Assembly (NCBI RefSeq): GCF_017696075.1
Contig: NZ_JAAORI010000001.1
Span: forward strand, 1 to 64,000
Length of the DNA stretch: 64,000 nt
From: Prochlorococcus marinus XMU1411
Lineage (GTDB): Bacteria; Cyanobacteriota; Cyanobacteriia; PCC-6307; Cyanobiaceae
Reading direction: 5' to 3'
Part shown: positions 31,152-40,419 of the stretch, in pieces
Layout: every line of letters starts with the position of its first letter
How positions within the stretch are numbered: position 1 is the first letter of the stretch
Program-made: the position numbers and the translations under genes
Notes under the pieces: generated by a model
Told to the model about the DNA's origin: nothing
Database searches by the model: none
What the model saw: the letters and a program-made list of their open reading frames with translations, nothing else

Positions 31152-31601
31152 TTAATAACTATATCTTTCAAGTGTTTCATCAGAAAATTCTTCATTAGTT
31201 TCTTCTAATTCTTTTTCTAATCTTTTTCTTTTGCTTTCTCTGTCTTTTGCTTCTTTTTCTTGTCTTTCCTCTTCTTTTTCTAAATCTCTTATTAGTTTTC
31301 TATTTGGATGAAGTTTATCAAGGTACTCAACACAATAGCTGAAAGTTTCTCTATCTCTAATAACTGATTCAGTAATTTGTGCTGCTGCTTGTTTAGGTGA
31401 AACTTTGAAAATTCCACCTTTTTGCTTTTTTATATATGTATATGCTGCATCCCAACTACTTTCATGATCATTTCCTCCATCTCTCATAGTACAAAAAATT
31501 TCCGCTCCAAAAGATCCTGCATTTACTTTTAAAGAATGAAATGAAATAGGGGATATAATCCCCAAGGTTACAAAAATTAAATTTTTTCTAAATCCCTTCA
31601 T
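31152..31601 (-). CDS. Exported protein with charged C-terminal helix
   Basis: A 149-residue protein with a signal peptide (NLIFVTLGIISPISFHSLKV, cleavage near NAG). The mature part has two cysteines (CTMRDGG, YCVEYL) and SSWDAAYTYIKKQKGG, then a strongly charged region from about 105 (EKEEERQEKEAKDRESKRKR) likely to be a single alpha-helix. The function is unknown. A 163-bp AT-rich gap separates it from the HNH gene. Confidence 0.75.
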   Translation of the reverse strand: MKGFRKNLIFVTLGIISPISFHSLKVNAGSFGAEIFCTMRDGGNDHESSWDAAYTYIKKQKGGIFKVSPKQAAAQITESVIRDRETFSYCVEYLDKLHPNRKLIRDLEKEEERQEKEAKDRESKRKRLEKELEETNEEFSDETLERYSY

Positions 31602-31657
31602 TGCATATAAGCTTTCTATTTAAAAATATCTTTTATTGGAAATATGTCTATAGATTT

Positions 31658-32170
31658 TTAAGATTTTATTATTCCAAATAAGTTTAAGCATTTTACAATT
31701 AAAGGTAGAATTAGAAGCACAGTAATTAATCTTACTGCGTGTAGAGTTGCGACTGCAGCCCCAACCCCATACTCTGATCCTACAAGACTCATGCCGCTGA
31801 TGCCTCCTGGTGCTGCGCCAAGAATTGTTGTTATCACATCGATATTAAGTAATCTGCTTGTCCATAATCCAATTGCTAATCCTGTAATAACTAAAGTAAA
31901 AGTTATTAAAATAGCAGGCCTCCACAATGTTTGAAGATCCATTAATGAGTCTTTGGTTAATGATGTGCCGATAACTGTTCCAATACCAATTTCTAAAATT
32001 GTTCTTGTGCCTATTGGCCACTCTGCAATATCGACTTTGCCACTGATGCTAAGTATGCTTGCGCCTATTAAAGCACCTGCAAGAGGAGCTGCAGGGATAC
32101 CTGTTTTTAGAGCTAAAACTCCAAAAATAAAACCTGCAATTAGATAATAGAATAGATTTATGTTTGGCAT
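31658..32170 (-). CDS. AbrB-family (ammonia monooxygenase-like) membrane protein
   Basis: A 170-residue integral membrane protein with about five hydrophobic segments. The family motif GAAPGGISGMSLVGSEYGVG followed by AVATLHAVRLITVLLILPLI matches the AbrB duplication domain. Full-length relatives hold two such domains in about 350 residues, so this is a single-domain version. The family name derives from early annotation, and ammonia oxidation is not implied. Function unknown, possibly a transporter. Confidence 0.8.
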   Translation of the reverse strand: MPNINLFYYLIAGFIFGVLALKTGIPAAPLAGALIGASILSISGKVDIAEWPIGTRTILEIGIGTVIGTSLTKDSLMDLQTLWRPAILITFTLVITGLAIGLWTSRLLNIDVITTILGAAPGGISGMSLVGSEYGVGAAVATLHAVRLITVLLILPLIVKCLNLFGIIKS

Positions 32171-32302
32171 AAATTTGAAAGATGTTTGACCATAATATTA
32201 GAAGAAAATTTATTTGCTTAAGTTTGTAGTCAAATAATATTTTTGATTTTCTCCCGTAATGTCCCCTTTTCTTGGCATAATATTACTAAAGCATGAATTT
32301 TT

Positions 32303-32500
32303 ATGTCTTCACAAATTTCATACAAAGATAATAAAAGCCGCATAAAGAAAAAATTATCTTTTTTTGAGGGTGGTCATCAGCTCGAAAAATTAGAGTTTGC
32401 CCTTGCAATAGCTCAAACCAAAGGTGACGAAAAAAAATCAATTACTCTTAGAAAAAAGATTGTTGAATTAGGTGGAAATGTTGAAGAGCCAGGTACTTAA
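32303..32500 (+). CDS. Small conserved hydrophilic protein
   Basis: A 65-residue basic and hydrophilic protein (MSSQISYKDNKSRIKKKLSF at the start, KIVELGGNVEEPGT at the end). I recognise no domain. It starts at ATG and its stop lies one base from the convergent aminotransferase stop. It resembles small proteins conserved among picocyanobacteria; the call rests on coding character and tight packing. Confidence 0.6.
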   Translation: MSSQISYKDNKSRIKKKLSFFEGGHQLEKLEFALAIAQTKGDEKKSITLRKKIVELGGNVEEPGT

Positions 32501-32501
32501 C

Positions 32502-33665
32502 CTAATTTCTCTCAAGATATTTAGAGACCACAACCAATGCTTCACCAGCCTGTTGAGCTGTTATTTTGCTTAAATCAAGAAGTACATTACCGATGGCTGC
32601 GACAATTGTGATGATATCTCTGTCATTTATATAACCTAAGTGACCAACTCTAAATATTTTTCCTTTCAAGTGATCTTGACCACCAGCAAGTAGGATATCA
32701 AATTTATTTTTTATAGTCTTTCTAAATTCTTCAGCATCTATTTCTCCAGTTTCTATCGCAGTAATTGAAGGGCTTAAACATTTTTCATCGGCAAATAATT
32801 TGAGATTTAATGTCTTTGCTGCATTGCTCATTGCTAATTTGTGTCTATTGTGTCTGAGGAAAATGTTATCCAAACCTTCTTCTCTCATCATTTTTAAAGC
32901 TTCATCTAAAGCAAAAACCAAATTAACTGCTGGAGTATATGGATTACTGTTAGTTAAAAGACTTTTTCTGTATGATTTTAAATTTAAATAAAATTTTGGT
33001 AAATTAGATTTTTCTGTTGCTTTCCATGCTTTTTGGCTCATTGATATAAAACTAAGCCCTGGAGGTATCATATATCCCTTTTGCGATCCCGAAGCAACGA
33101 TATCTAATTCCCATTCGTCTACTGGAACATTGCAAGCTCCAAGACTTGTAACGCAGTCAACAATTGATAAAGCTGTGTTGTGTTTCCGAATATATGAACT
33201 TATAGTTTTTAGATCATTAATTACACCTGTTGAGGTTTCAGAATGAGTCAAAATAACCGCCTTTATTTCTTTTTGTTTATCTTTTTCTAATACCTTTTTG
33301 AATTCTTCTGGATCAAGGGGAGTACCCCATTCAGAATCTATTTTTATTACTTCTAGACCAAATTCTTTAGCAACTTTTACCCATCTTTCGCCAAATTTTC
33401 CATTTTCTCCACAAATTACTTTATCTCCTCTACTTAAAGTGTTTATTATTCCAGCCTCCATTGCGGCAGTCCCACTACCTGTGATTGTTAGAACATCATT
33501 TTGAGTTTGATGAAGCCACTGTAAATTTTTAGAAGTACTCTCTACTAGATCTTGGAATTCTTTACTGCGATGGCCTATTGGATGCTTACTTAATGCTTGT
33601 AAAACTTTTTCTGGAACTGGTGTGGGTCCAGGAATCATCAATGATAATTTTTGTTGTATGGCCAC
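32502..33665 (-). CDS. Alanine/serine--glyoxylate aminotransferase (class V)
   Basis: PLP enzyme of 387 residues in the AGT/SGAT family, often mislabelled soluble hydrogenase small subunit in cyanobacteria. It opens with LMIPGPTPVPEKVLQALSKH, has LTITGSGTAAMEAGI for cofactor phosphate binding, VDCVTSLGACNVPVDEWELD, and the PLP lysine in GSQKGYMIPPGLSF (about 194). It probably converts glyoxylate from photorespiration to glycine. The amino donor cannot be told from the sequence alone. Confidence 0.9.
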   Translation of the reverse strand: MAIQQKLSLMIPGPTPVPEKVLQALSKHPIGHRSKEFQDLVESTSKNLQWLHQTQNDVLTITGSGTAAMEAGIINTLSRGDKVICGENGKFGERWVKVAKEFGLEVIKIDSEWGTPLDPEEFKKVLEKDKQKEIKAVILTHSETSTGVINDLKTISSYIRKHNTALSIVDCVTSLGACNVPVDEWELDIVASGSQKGYMIPPGLSFISMSQKAWKATEKSNLPKFYLNLKSYRKSLLTNSNPYTPAVNLVFALDEALKMMREEGLDNIFLRHNRHKLAMSNAAKTLNLKLFADEKCLSPSITAIETGEIDAEEFRKTIKNKFDILLAGGQDHLKGKIFRVGHLGYINDRDIITIVAAIGNVLLDLSKITAQQAGEALVVVSKYLERN

Positions 33666-33725
33666 TTTTTGTTAAATAGGTCATTCTTAGATTAGTTCTC
33701 ATTATATATTTTTCAATTACTTGAT

Positions 33726-34838
33726 TTGAAAAAAGGATTTTCTTTGCCATTGTGGGTTGCTGGAGCTGCTAGGTCAGCATTAAAAAAACTAGTAGGTTTA
33801 CCATTTGAGAATTATGAACTAATAAAAATTCCTAATGAAAAAAAAGAAATAAAAATAGAGATTCATTCTGTTGGTTTGCTTAAAGATGAATCAAATGCAT
33901 TAGGAATTACCTTTGCAAAGTCAGGCTTAGATCTTGACATTACAAATAACTTAGAAATATGGACAATAGCGTCTGTAGAAAAAATTTCTTGTAATAATCC
34001 TACTCAAACAATTCCAATAAATATTATTGCGGGATCAGGTGTAGGTATAAAAGAAGATACATCAGAAATATGCATTTCTAATTTTGCAAAAGAAGTTTTA
34101 TATGAAAATTTATTAGATATTATTCCTGAGGGTTTTAATTTGAAATTAGAAATTATTTTCCCAAATGGTATGTTTTTAGCTGAAAGAACTAGTAATAAGT
34201 CATTTGGTATTGTTGATGGCTTATCTATAATTGGTACTTCTGCAGAGACTTATTCGAGTGCTTCTCCTGATCAATTAGAAGAGGCTAAAGCAAATTTAGC
34301 AAAATTAATTCAAAATGATTTTAAAGGGGAAGTTGTCTTTGTGATTGGTGAAAATGGGTTAAATTTGGCCAAAAATCATAATGTTAATTTGCCAATTATC
34401 AAAATTGGAAATTGGATAGGACCATTATTAGTTGATGCTGCAATAAAAAAAGTTAAAACAGTAATTCTTTTTGGTTATCACGGAAAATTAATTAAATTAG
34501 CAGGTGGTATTTTTCATACACATAATCATTTAGCTGATGCAAGAATTCAGATTCTTGTTTATTTAGCAGTTCAAGAAAAGGTACCACCTGAAATAATATT
34601 TGAATTATCTCAGTTAAATAATCTTGAGGATGCGTTACTACTTCTTGAAAGATTGAATCAATCTTTAGCTGATCAATTATTCAAGAATTTAGCAAATACG
34701 ATTGAAAAGCGTTCTCTTGCTTATGTAAATAGGTATTTAAAAACTGACATAGAAATCGCATCAATCATTTTTGATAGAAAAAGGAAAATAAGGTGGGCTG
34801 GAATTTACGGTAATAAATATATTTCTTTTTTCCAATGA
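33726..34838 (+). CDS. cbiD: Cobalt-precorrin-5B (C1)-methyltransferase CbiD
   Basis: Enzyme of the anaerobic cobalamin pathway that methylates C1. The protein starts MKKGFSLPLWVAGAARSALK from TTG at 33726. It contains NIIAGSGVGIKEDTSEIC, a stretch close to the CbiD core, and FGYHGKLIKLAGGIFHTHNH near 255-274. It is 370 residues long. Its presence fits cobalamin (pseudocobalamin) synthesis in Prochlorococcus and the B12-dependent QueG encoded here. guaA follows 54 bp downstream. Confidence 0.92.
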   Translation: MKKGFSLPLWVAGAARSALKKLVGLPFENYELIKIPNEKKEIKIEIHSVGLLKDESNALGITFAKSGLDLDITNNLEIWTIASVEKISCNNPTQTIPINIIAGSGVGIKEDTSEICISNFAKEVLYENLLDIIPEGFNLKLEIIFPNGMFLAERTSNKSFGIVDGLSIIGTSAETYSSASPDQLEEAKANLAKLIQNDFKGEVVFVIGENGLNLAKNHNVNLPIIKIGNWIGPLLVDAAIKKVKTVILFGYHGKLIKLAGGIFHTHNHLADARIQILVYLAVQEKVPPEIIFELSQLNNLEDALLLLERLNQSLADQLFKNLANTIEKRSLAYVNRYLKTDIEIASIIFDRKRKIRWAGIYGNKYISFFQ

Positions 34839-34892
34839 GATCAATTTGTGATTCATTATGCTTTTGTAAATAAATTGAGCTAACTTTTATAC

Positions 34893-36479
34893 ATGAGTCA
34901 AAATTTTTTAAAAAAAGAACGAGATCCTTCAATATTAATTTTAGATTTTGGATCTCAATATTCTGAATTGATTGCAAGAAGAATTAGAGAGACTAATGTT
35001 TTTTCTCTTGTTGTAAGTAACTTCATTTCAATTGAGGATATTCAAAATATTAAGCCTAAAGGGATAATTTTGAGTGGAGGACCAAATTCTGTCTATGACC
35101 AAAACGCACCTAAATGTGATGAAAAGATTTTTGATTTAGGAATTCCTATTCTTGGTATATGCTACGGAATGCAATTAATGGTTAAAGAGCTTGGTGGATC
35201 TGTTACTTCAGCAATTAAAAAAGCGGAGTATGGAAGAGCACCAATTAAGATAGATTTAGAATGTGACCTACTTTGTGATGTAGAAGATAAATCTATAATG
35301 TGGATGAGTCATGGTGATTCAATAAATTGTTTACCTGATGGATTTAATAAAATTGCTCATACCGAGAATACACTTCATGCAGCAATTTCAAACGATAGAA
35401 AGAAGTTATTTGGTGTTCAATTTCATCCGGAAGTAATTCATTCAGAGTTTGGGATGACAGTAATTAAAAACTTTGTTTATAAAATTTCATCTTGTGCTGC
35501 TGATTGGACAACTGAAACCTTTTTAGAGGAGACGATTCCTAGAATTAGAGAACAAGTTGGCAATAAGAAAGTTTTGCTTGCTTTATCTGGAGGAGTTGAT
35601 TCTTCAACGCTTGCTTTTTTACTAAATAAAGCTATTGGAAATAAGCTGACATGTATGTTTATAGACCAAGGTTTTATGAGAAAAGGTGAACCTGAATTTT
35701 TAATGAATTTTTTTGATAAGAAATTTCATATAAAAGTTGAATACATTAATGCTAGGAATAGGTTTATTGAAAAATTAAAAGGAATTACTGATCCAGAACA
35801 AAAAAGGAAAATTATCGGGGAAGAATTTATTAGAGTGTTTGAAGAAGAAAGTAATAGGTTGGGACCTTTTCATTACTTAGCTCAAGGTACTCTCTATCCT
35901 GATGTTATTGAAAGTGCTGGTACAAATATTGATCCTAAAACAGGCGAGAGAATAGCTGTAAAAATAAAAAGCCATCATAACGTAGGTGGATTACCAAAAG
36001 ATTTGCAATTTAAATTAGTTGAGCCATTAAGAAAACTTTTTAAGGATGAAGTACGGAAATTAGGAGCTGCTCTAGGTTTGCCAGATGAAATTATAAAAAG
36101 GCATCCATTTCCAGGTCCTGGTTTAGCAATAAGAATTTTAGGAGAAGTGAGTAATGACAAACTTGATTGTTTAAGAGATGCAGACTTGATCGTGAGAGAC
36201 GAAATTAAAAAAGCTGGATTATACAACGATATTTGGCAGGCTTTTGCAGTATTGTTACCTGTAAAAACTGTAGGGGTAATGGGAGATAAAAGGACTTATT
36301 CATGGCCTATAGTTTTACGTTGCGTATCTAGTGAAGATGGTATGACAGCAGATTGGTCAAAAATTCCCTTTAAAATTTTAGAAAGAATTTCTAATAGGAT
36401 CGTAAATGAAGTGAGTTCAGTTAACAGAGTTGTTTATGATATTACAAGTAAACCTCCTGGAACCATTGAGTGGGAGTGA
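34893..36479 (+). CDS. guaA: GMP synthase (glutamine-hydrolysing)
   Basis: Converts XMP to GMP. The N-terminal class I glutaminase has [15 protein letters not shown] with the catalytic Cys (about 89) and [14 protein letters not shown]. The ATP pyrophosphatase domain starts with [17 protein letters not shown]. The dimerisation domain ends [14 protein letters not shown], fully canonical at 528 residues. The last 15 bases recur at 40506-40520 as part of a flanking repeat, so the gene end appears to serve as an insertion site while the gene itself stays intact. Confidence 0.98.
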   Translation: MSQNFLKKERDPSILILDFGSQYSELIARRIRETNVFSLVVSNFISIEDIQNIKPKGIILSGGPNSVYDQNAPKCDEKIFDLGIPILGICYGMQLMVKELGGSVTSAIKKAEYGRAPIKIDLECDLLCDVEDKSIMWMSHGDSINCLPDGFNKIAHTENTLHAAISNDRKKLFGVQFHPEVIHSEFGMTVIKNFVYKISSCAADWTTETFLEETIPRIREQVGNKKVLLALSGGVDSSTLAFLLNKAIGNKLTCMFIDQGFMRKGEPEFLMNFFDKKFHIKVEYINARNRFIEKLKGITDPEQKRKIIGEEFIRVFEEESNRLGPFHYLAQGTLYPDVIESAGTNIDPKTGERIAVKIKSHHNVGGLPKDLQFKLVEPLRKLFKDEVRKLGAALGLPDEIIKRHPFPGPGLAIRILGEVSNDKLDCLRDADLIVRDEIKKAGLYNDIWQAFAVLLPVKTVGVMGDKRTYSWPIVLRCVSSEDGMTADWSKIPFKILERISNRIVNEVSSVNRVVYDITSKPPGTIEWE

Positions 36480-36566
36480 TGGGTGGTAAAGGAACTCAGT
36501 TATAGTCTCGAAAAGTAGGTTACACGTGGGTTACACGTGAGGGTAAAATCTCATCTCTATAGAGAA
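36465..36566 (+). repeat. Left copy of an imperfect ~100-bp direct repeat, starting inside guaA
   Basis: This segment starts in the last 15 bases of guaA (ATTGAGTGGGAGTGA) and runs to the palindrome TCTCTATAGAGA at 36554-36565. It aligns with 40506-40606 in the same orientation with at most short gaps. The gene-end part matches 13 of 15 bases and the overall identity is about 65-70 percent by eye. Shared blocks include TAGTCT, GAAAA, GTAAAA and ATCTCTATAGAGAA. Confidence 0.75.
36518..36540 (+). repeat. Tandem 11-mer and left copy of a 14-bp exact repeat
   Basis: GGTTACACGTG occurs twice head-to-tail (36518-36528 and 36529-36539). The 14-mer TGGGTTACACGTGA at 36527-36540 recurs exactly at 40420-40433. 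The motif is GC-rich against a very AT-rich background, so chance recurrence is unlikely. Roles as a recombination core or a protein-binding site are both possible. Confidence 0.7.
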
Positions 36567-36642
36567 ATCGTATAAAAATAAATCGCTCTATACTTTATTC
36601 TTTCTATGATGTTATTTTTCTATTGAGTAACCAATAAATTTA

Positions 36643-36846
36643 ATGATAAGTAATAAAAAATGGCAGAAATTATTAGCACTTGCAACAAGTGGTGAAAAAT
36701 TACCTAATGATGCCACAGAGGAAGAAAAGCAAGCATATGAATCATTAATTCGTGATTATAAAATTATGCTTAAGACTGCAAAGGAACAAGGAATAAAGAA
36801 TCCTGAAATGTATATACCTTTTGAAGTTGAGGGAGATTTTTTGTGA
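36643..36846 (+). CDS. Small hypothetical protein, first gene of the island
   Basis: A 67-residue hydrophilic, helical-looking protein (MISNKKWQKLLALATSGEKL at the start, PEMYIPFEVEGDFL at the end). No domain recognised. It lies 163 bp after guaA, on the same strand as the methyltransferase cluster, separated from the next gene by 100 bp. It could be a core gene rather than part of the inserted cargo. Confidence 0.6.
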   Translation: MISNKKWQKLLALATSGEKLPNDATEEEKQAYESLIRDYKIMLKTAKEQGIKNPEMYIPFEVEGDFL

Positions 36847-36946
36847 ATGAACTTAAAGGACCTGACTTATAAAGAAAAACAGCAAAGTTTATACAGTATT
36901 TAATATTTAGAAATTTATATTAGTTACTGTATTTAATTTATAAAGG

Positions 36947-37954
36947 ATGCTATTTTTTAGAAAAAATATCATGCTTAATATTGAAGAGAATATAGAACTA
37001 TGGTCAAGAATAAGGTTTGGTGAAGTTCCAATGGATCATTCAATTGATTTGAAAAATATAAATTTGATTAAAAAAAGTTTATTTGAATTAGGTTTAGAAG
37101 ATAAGTTTATGGATGGTTTTTCCACAGAAAAACTCCTCGTGCAAAGTAATGCTGAAGGAAGTGGTGGGGAGAAAATGACTGAAATTTTTCATGAATGTGT
37201 AAAGAATAATAATTTAAGTCCAGCAATGTATCTCGCCTCATTCGCAAATAGGTACATAAACAAGAATAAAGATCTTTCAAAATTAAATGGTTTTCTTGCA
37301 AGAGCGATGAGATCTTTTGGTGCTTTTTTAAGAGAACCTGATCTTGCCTATAAATTAAAAAAAGAATTAGAAAACTTTTTTGAAAAAATTGAAGTTAATA
37401 TGGATCCTGATCAAGATTTGAAAAGACATATTGATATAGAGATTAATTGTGATGGAAATATTTTAAATGTTTGGTCTTACCAGGCAAGCGATAAAGGATT
37501 GCCAAATACTATTGATAGATTAGTAGGAAATAGGGGTCCAGTTGCTTCTGGTATAAATGTTTTGTGTCCAATAAATACATTTAGCGCTCAAAACTTTATA
37601 GATAAACAAAAAAGTTTAAAAAAAAAGAAAGAACAAATAATTAACTGGGAAAAAGAGTTAACTCAAAAAATCTCTAATTCCCGACGAAGAAAAGTAGAGG
37701 AAAATTTAATAAAAAATAGAGATTTATATCATGATAAGAAAAATGCACTAAAATCTATAGAAGATCAGATTTTAAAAGAAGTGTCTTTAAATAAGGGTTG
37801 GTTTTTATACTCTGATTTTTACGTTAAGGAAATGGCAATAATTATTAATGAAACGCTTAATGGTAGAAAGTCTGCTATGGAATATTCTGATTTGCAAAAT
37901 ATTCTTGAGAAACCCAAGGATTTAGTAACCAAAAAATTAATATTTAATAATTGA
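36947..37954 (+). CDS. Methyltransferase-linked protein, candidate restriction endonuclease
   Basis: A 335-residue protein I cannot place in a named family. It starts 10 bp before the cytosine-5 methyltransferase gene in the same direction, the classic position of a type II restriction partner. A short acidic stretch D163-I-E165, then NVWSYQ at 174-179, followed by RLVGNRGPVASGINVLCP, could be a degenerate PD-(D/E)XK core with Gln replacing Lys, but this is weak. Residues about 216-275 are highly basic and coiled-coil-like. A second possible ATG lies at 36971. Function is inferred mainly from context. Confidence 0.6.
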   Translation: MLFFRKNIMLNIEENIELWSRIRFGEVPMDHSIDLKNINLIKKSLFELGLEDKFMDGFSTEKLLVQSNAEGSGGEKMTEIFHECVKNNNLSPAMYLASFANRYINKNKDLSKLNGFLARAMRSFGAFLREPDLAYKLKKELENFFEKIEVNMDPDQDLKRHIDIEINCDGNILNVWSYQASDKGLPNTIDRLVGNRGPVASGINVLCPINTFSAQNFIDKQKSLKKKKEQIINWEKELTQKISNSRRRKVEENLIKNRDLYHDKKNALKSIEDQILKEVSLNKGWFLYSDFYVKEMAIIINETLNGRKSAMEYSDLQNILEKPKDLVTKKLIFNN

Positions 37955-37964
37955 TCTTCTTTTG

Positions 37965-38897
37965 ATGAATAAAAAACCAAAAAAAATTATTGATTTATTT
38001 GCAGGTATTGGCGGTTTTCATTTGGCATTTCATAAATTGGGATTGGAATGTGTTTTTGCATCTGAAATTAATGCAGATGCACGAAAGTCTTATAAGCAAA
38101 ATTTTAAATCTTATGTATCAAAAGACTTCTTCGAGAAAAGTTTTAATGCCGATATTTATCAACAAGATAAATTTGCAATACCAGATTTTGATATTTTATG
38201 TGCTGGTTTTCCCTGCCAACCATTTAGTCAGATTGGATATAAAAAAGGTTTTTCTGAAGATTTGGAGGGTAGAGGAAATTTATTTTTTGAAATTGCAAAG
38301 ATTTTAGAAATCAAAAGACCTAAGGCATTTTTTCTTGAAAATGTTCAGCATCTTATTAAACATGATGATGGAAGGACCTTAGATATTATTAAACAAACAA
38401 TTGAGAAATTAGATTATTCATTTTATTACAAAGTAATTAGGGCATCTGATTTTAATTTGCCTCAACATAGACCAAGGATATTTATGGTTGGGTTTTTAGG
38501 AGAGTCAAATGAACAAAAAATGTTTAATTTCCCTAAACCAATTCCTCTTCAGAATAGTATGAGTGATGTCTTTGAAGCAGAATGCCCAAAAAAAATTGGT
38601 TATACCCTGAGACTAGGTGGTAGTGATTCAGGTATCCACGATAGAAGAAACTGGGATAGATATTGGGTTAATGGAGTGGATACTAAAATTAAACCTCTTC
38701 ATGGTAAGCGTATGCAGGGTTTCCCAGATGATTTTTATCTATCTGAGAGCAGATCAAAGTCAATGAGACTTTTAGGCAATAGTGTTGCTGTTGATGCTGT
38801 TTATTATGTTGCTAAAAATATGATTGATTATATGAACGATAAAGAGAAATTTGTGTTTAATAATTTATTTGAACCTTTTCTCAAAGTCGCTGTTTAA
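37965..38897 (+). CDS. DNA (cytosine-5-)-methyltransferase, type II
   Basis: A complete m5C methyltransferase of 310 residues from the ATG at 37965. Motifs are in order: I IIDLFAGIGGFHLAF (about 8-22), IV AGFPCQPFSQIG with catalytic Cys about 84, VI FFLENVQHL (122-130), VIII LPQHRPRIFMVGF (165-177), IX KRMQGFPDDF (248-257) and X LLGNSVAVDAV (269-279). The target-recognition region between VIII and IX is short (about 70 residues), and specificity cannot be read from sequence. It lies 10 bp downstream of the putative nuclease gene inside the guaA-flanked island. Confidence 0.96.
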   Translation: MNKKPKKIIDLFAGIGGFHLAFHKLGLECVFASEINADARKSYKQNFKSYVSKDFFEKSFNADIYQQDKFAIPDFDILCAGFPCQPFSQIGYKKGFSEDLEGRGNLFFEIAKILEIKRPKAFFLENVQHLIKHDDGRTLDIIKQTIEKLDYSFYYKVIRASDFNLPQHRPRIFMVGFLGESNEQKMFNFPKPIPLQNSMSDVFEAECPKKIGYTLRLGGSDSGIHDRRNWDRYWVNGVDTKIKPLHGKRMQGFPDDFYLSESRSKSMRLLGNSVAVDAVYYVAKNMIDYMNDKEKFVFNNLFEPFLKVAV

Positions 38898-38946
38898 GTA
38901 CTATTGATTGTTCAACTTTTTTGGGAAGGTGTCCCTAAAATTTATT

Positions 38947-39171
38947 ATGGCGAGAATTAAACAAACACCTTATGAAGTTCTACTCTCTGAATTTGGTGGA
39001 GTACGTTCCTTAGCAAGGGCGATTGATCGTGATCCTGGTTCGGTTAATAAATGGCGAAAAGGGGATGGTACTATTCCTTCTTCAATACAAAGAAAAGTTT
39101 TAGAAACTGCTTGGGATAGAGGTATTAGAATCACAGCAAATGAAATAATTTTTGGTAGAGATGAAAACTAA
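38947..39171 (+). CDS. Small helix-turn-helix DNA-binding protein
   Basis: A 74-residue protein from the ATG at 38947. GGVRSLARAIDRDPGSVNKW forms a compact Cro/CI-like helix-turn-helix, followed by IPSSIQRKVLETAWDRGI and ITANEIIFGRDE. Phage-associated regulators of the carph-isopro type look like this. Placed just after a methyltransferase it could be a controller (C) protein. A weak inverted repeat GGGA-AGGTG-TCCC at 38923-38935 lies just upstream and might be an operator. An upstream TTG start (38908) is possible but less likely. Confidence 0.78.
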   Translation: MARIKQTPYEVLLSEFGGVRSLARAIDRDPGSVNKWRKGDGTIPSSIQRKVLETAWDRGIRITANEIIFGRDEN

Positions 39172-39224
39172 CTTGATAGTTTTTTGGAATTTGTCTAAAT
39201 TTTATATGGTTTAATTTTTGACTA

Positions 39225-39749
39225 ATGGGAGAAGAAAATAAACGGATAATTCGATATCACGACACTGTACCTCCTTATTGCGATGTGTTTAAAATTTCGG
39301 AAAGGAAATATGAAAGCGATACTGACAAGGATCATGATGTTTCATACTCAAAAGAACATTTTGAATTAGAAAGTTCTAACCCTGTAGATACTATTAAAGT
39401 GGCAACTTTTGCAAGAAATAAGAAATACAAATCAAATGAAATGATTAAAAAAGATCATTATTATGTTTGTGAATTTACATGGCAACCATATAAAAGGATC
39501 AAGGAATTTAAGAATATGGATGAAATGACATATGAAGGTACCGAAATTACAGAAACCAGTCATTTACTCTTCTGGATTTTTTGGGATGAAGATTTTAGTT
39601 GTTGGCAGAGATCACCAGCATTTGCTTGTAGGAATGCATTATCACATAATGATGCAGGAGATTGGATGATGAAAGAAATAACTGCGGCAGGGAGCGAAGC
39701 GCATGCTGTTGATTACTTCAAAAATGGGGTATTGGAGATATTAATTTAA
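39225..39749 (+). CDS. Unknown protein, tandem paralogue 1
   Basis: A 174-residue soluble-looking protein. It shares with the next gene the pattern LESSNPVDTIKVATF, a YYVCEF strand, aromatic FWIFWDEDFSCW, then AGDWMMKEITAAGSEAHAVD and the nearly identical end FKNGVLEILI. The two are clearly related by duplication. I recognise no family. Position inside the island downstream of the regulator suggests accessory or defence cargo, without direct evidence. Confidence 0.7.
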   Translation: MGEENKRIIRYHDTVPPYCDVFKISERKYESDTDKDHDVSYSKEHFELESSNPVDTIKVATFARNKKYKSNEMIKKDHYYVCEFTWQPYKRIKEFKNMDEMTYEGTEITETSHLLFWIFWDEDFSCWQRSPAFACRNALSHNDAGDWMMKEITAAGSEAHAVDYFKNGVLEILI

Positions 39750-39840
39750 ATATTTTTTACCTAATCAAACTTTATTTTTGCCTCAGTTTTATTTGAAATC
39801 AGAATTAAACTTAGAGGCATGAAACATTCTTTTTTGATTA

Positions 39841-40296
39841 ATGGAAAAGGAAACTTATCGAATAGAAGAATATTGGCATAACGAGGTAACCGCTTTTGCT
39901 ACGGCGTTCGGTATTCTTGGTGAGAGAAAATATCCAAAAGAAGATTTTGCTGAATCAACTGACTTTAATAATCTAGAGAGTTCCTTACCACCAGATACTA
40001 TTCAAGTTGCAACGTTTTTGTACAAAGAATATTCCACAAAAAAAATATATTTTTATGTTTGCTCATTTCAGGAACCACATCCACATTATTCATATTCTCT
40101 CTTCTCTATAATGTGGAGTAGGGATAGTCTTTGGGAATTAAATGCTTGGTATTGTTGTACTGTAAAATCTGAACAACCTCAACCATCTTTACATAAAGAA
40201 GCAGCAAATTGGATGTTACAAGAAATGACCACTAAAGGTTGTGCTATTGCTCCAGTAGAAGTCTTCAAAAAAGGAATACTAGAAATATTAATTTGA
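39841..40296 (+). CDS. Unknown protein, tandem paralogue 2
   Basis: A 151-residue protein paralogous to its upstream neighbour: LESSLPPDTIQVATF, FYVCSFQEP, FSIMWSRDSLWELNAW, AANWMLQEMTTKG and the end FKKGILEILI. It is shorter, lacking part of the middle. Rich in Trp, Tyr and Phe and possibly a compact beta-sheet protein. Function unknown. The 346 bp after it hold a short TGGGTTACACGTGA copy and the right island repeat. Confidence 0.7.
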   Translation: MEKETYRIEEYWHNEVTAFATAFGILGERKYPKEDFAESTDFNNLESSLPPDTIQVATFLYKEYSTKKIYFYVCSFQEPHPHYSYSLFSIMWSRDSLWELNAWYCCTVKSEQPQPSLHKEAANWMLQEMTTKGCAIAPVEVFKKGILEILI

Positions 40297-40419
40297 TAAT
40301 CTCATAGATTTTTTTAATTATATTCGTTTGTTGAATACTTAAATATTCTGTCAATTAATAATGATATCTCTACAAAAATTTATCAAACTGCCAATATCCT
40401 TTAGATTGCCCGCTATGAC

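Noticed and set aside
31658-32170. True ammonia monooxygenase gene
   Set aside because: The name is a legacy label; the sequence is an AbrB-duplication membrane domain without amo-type metal-site context.
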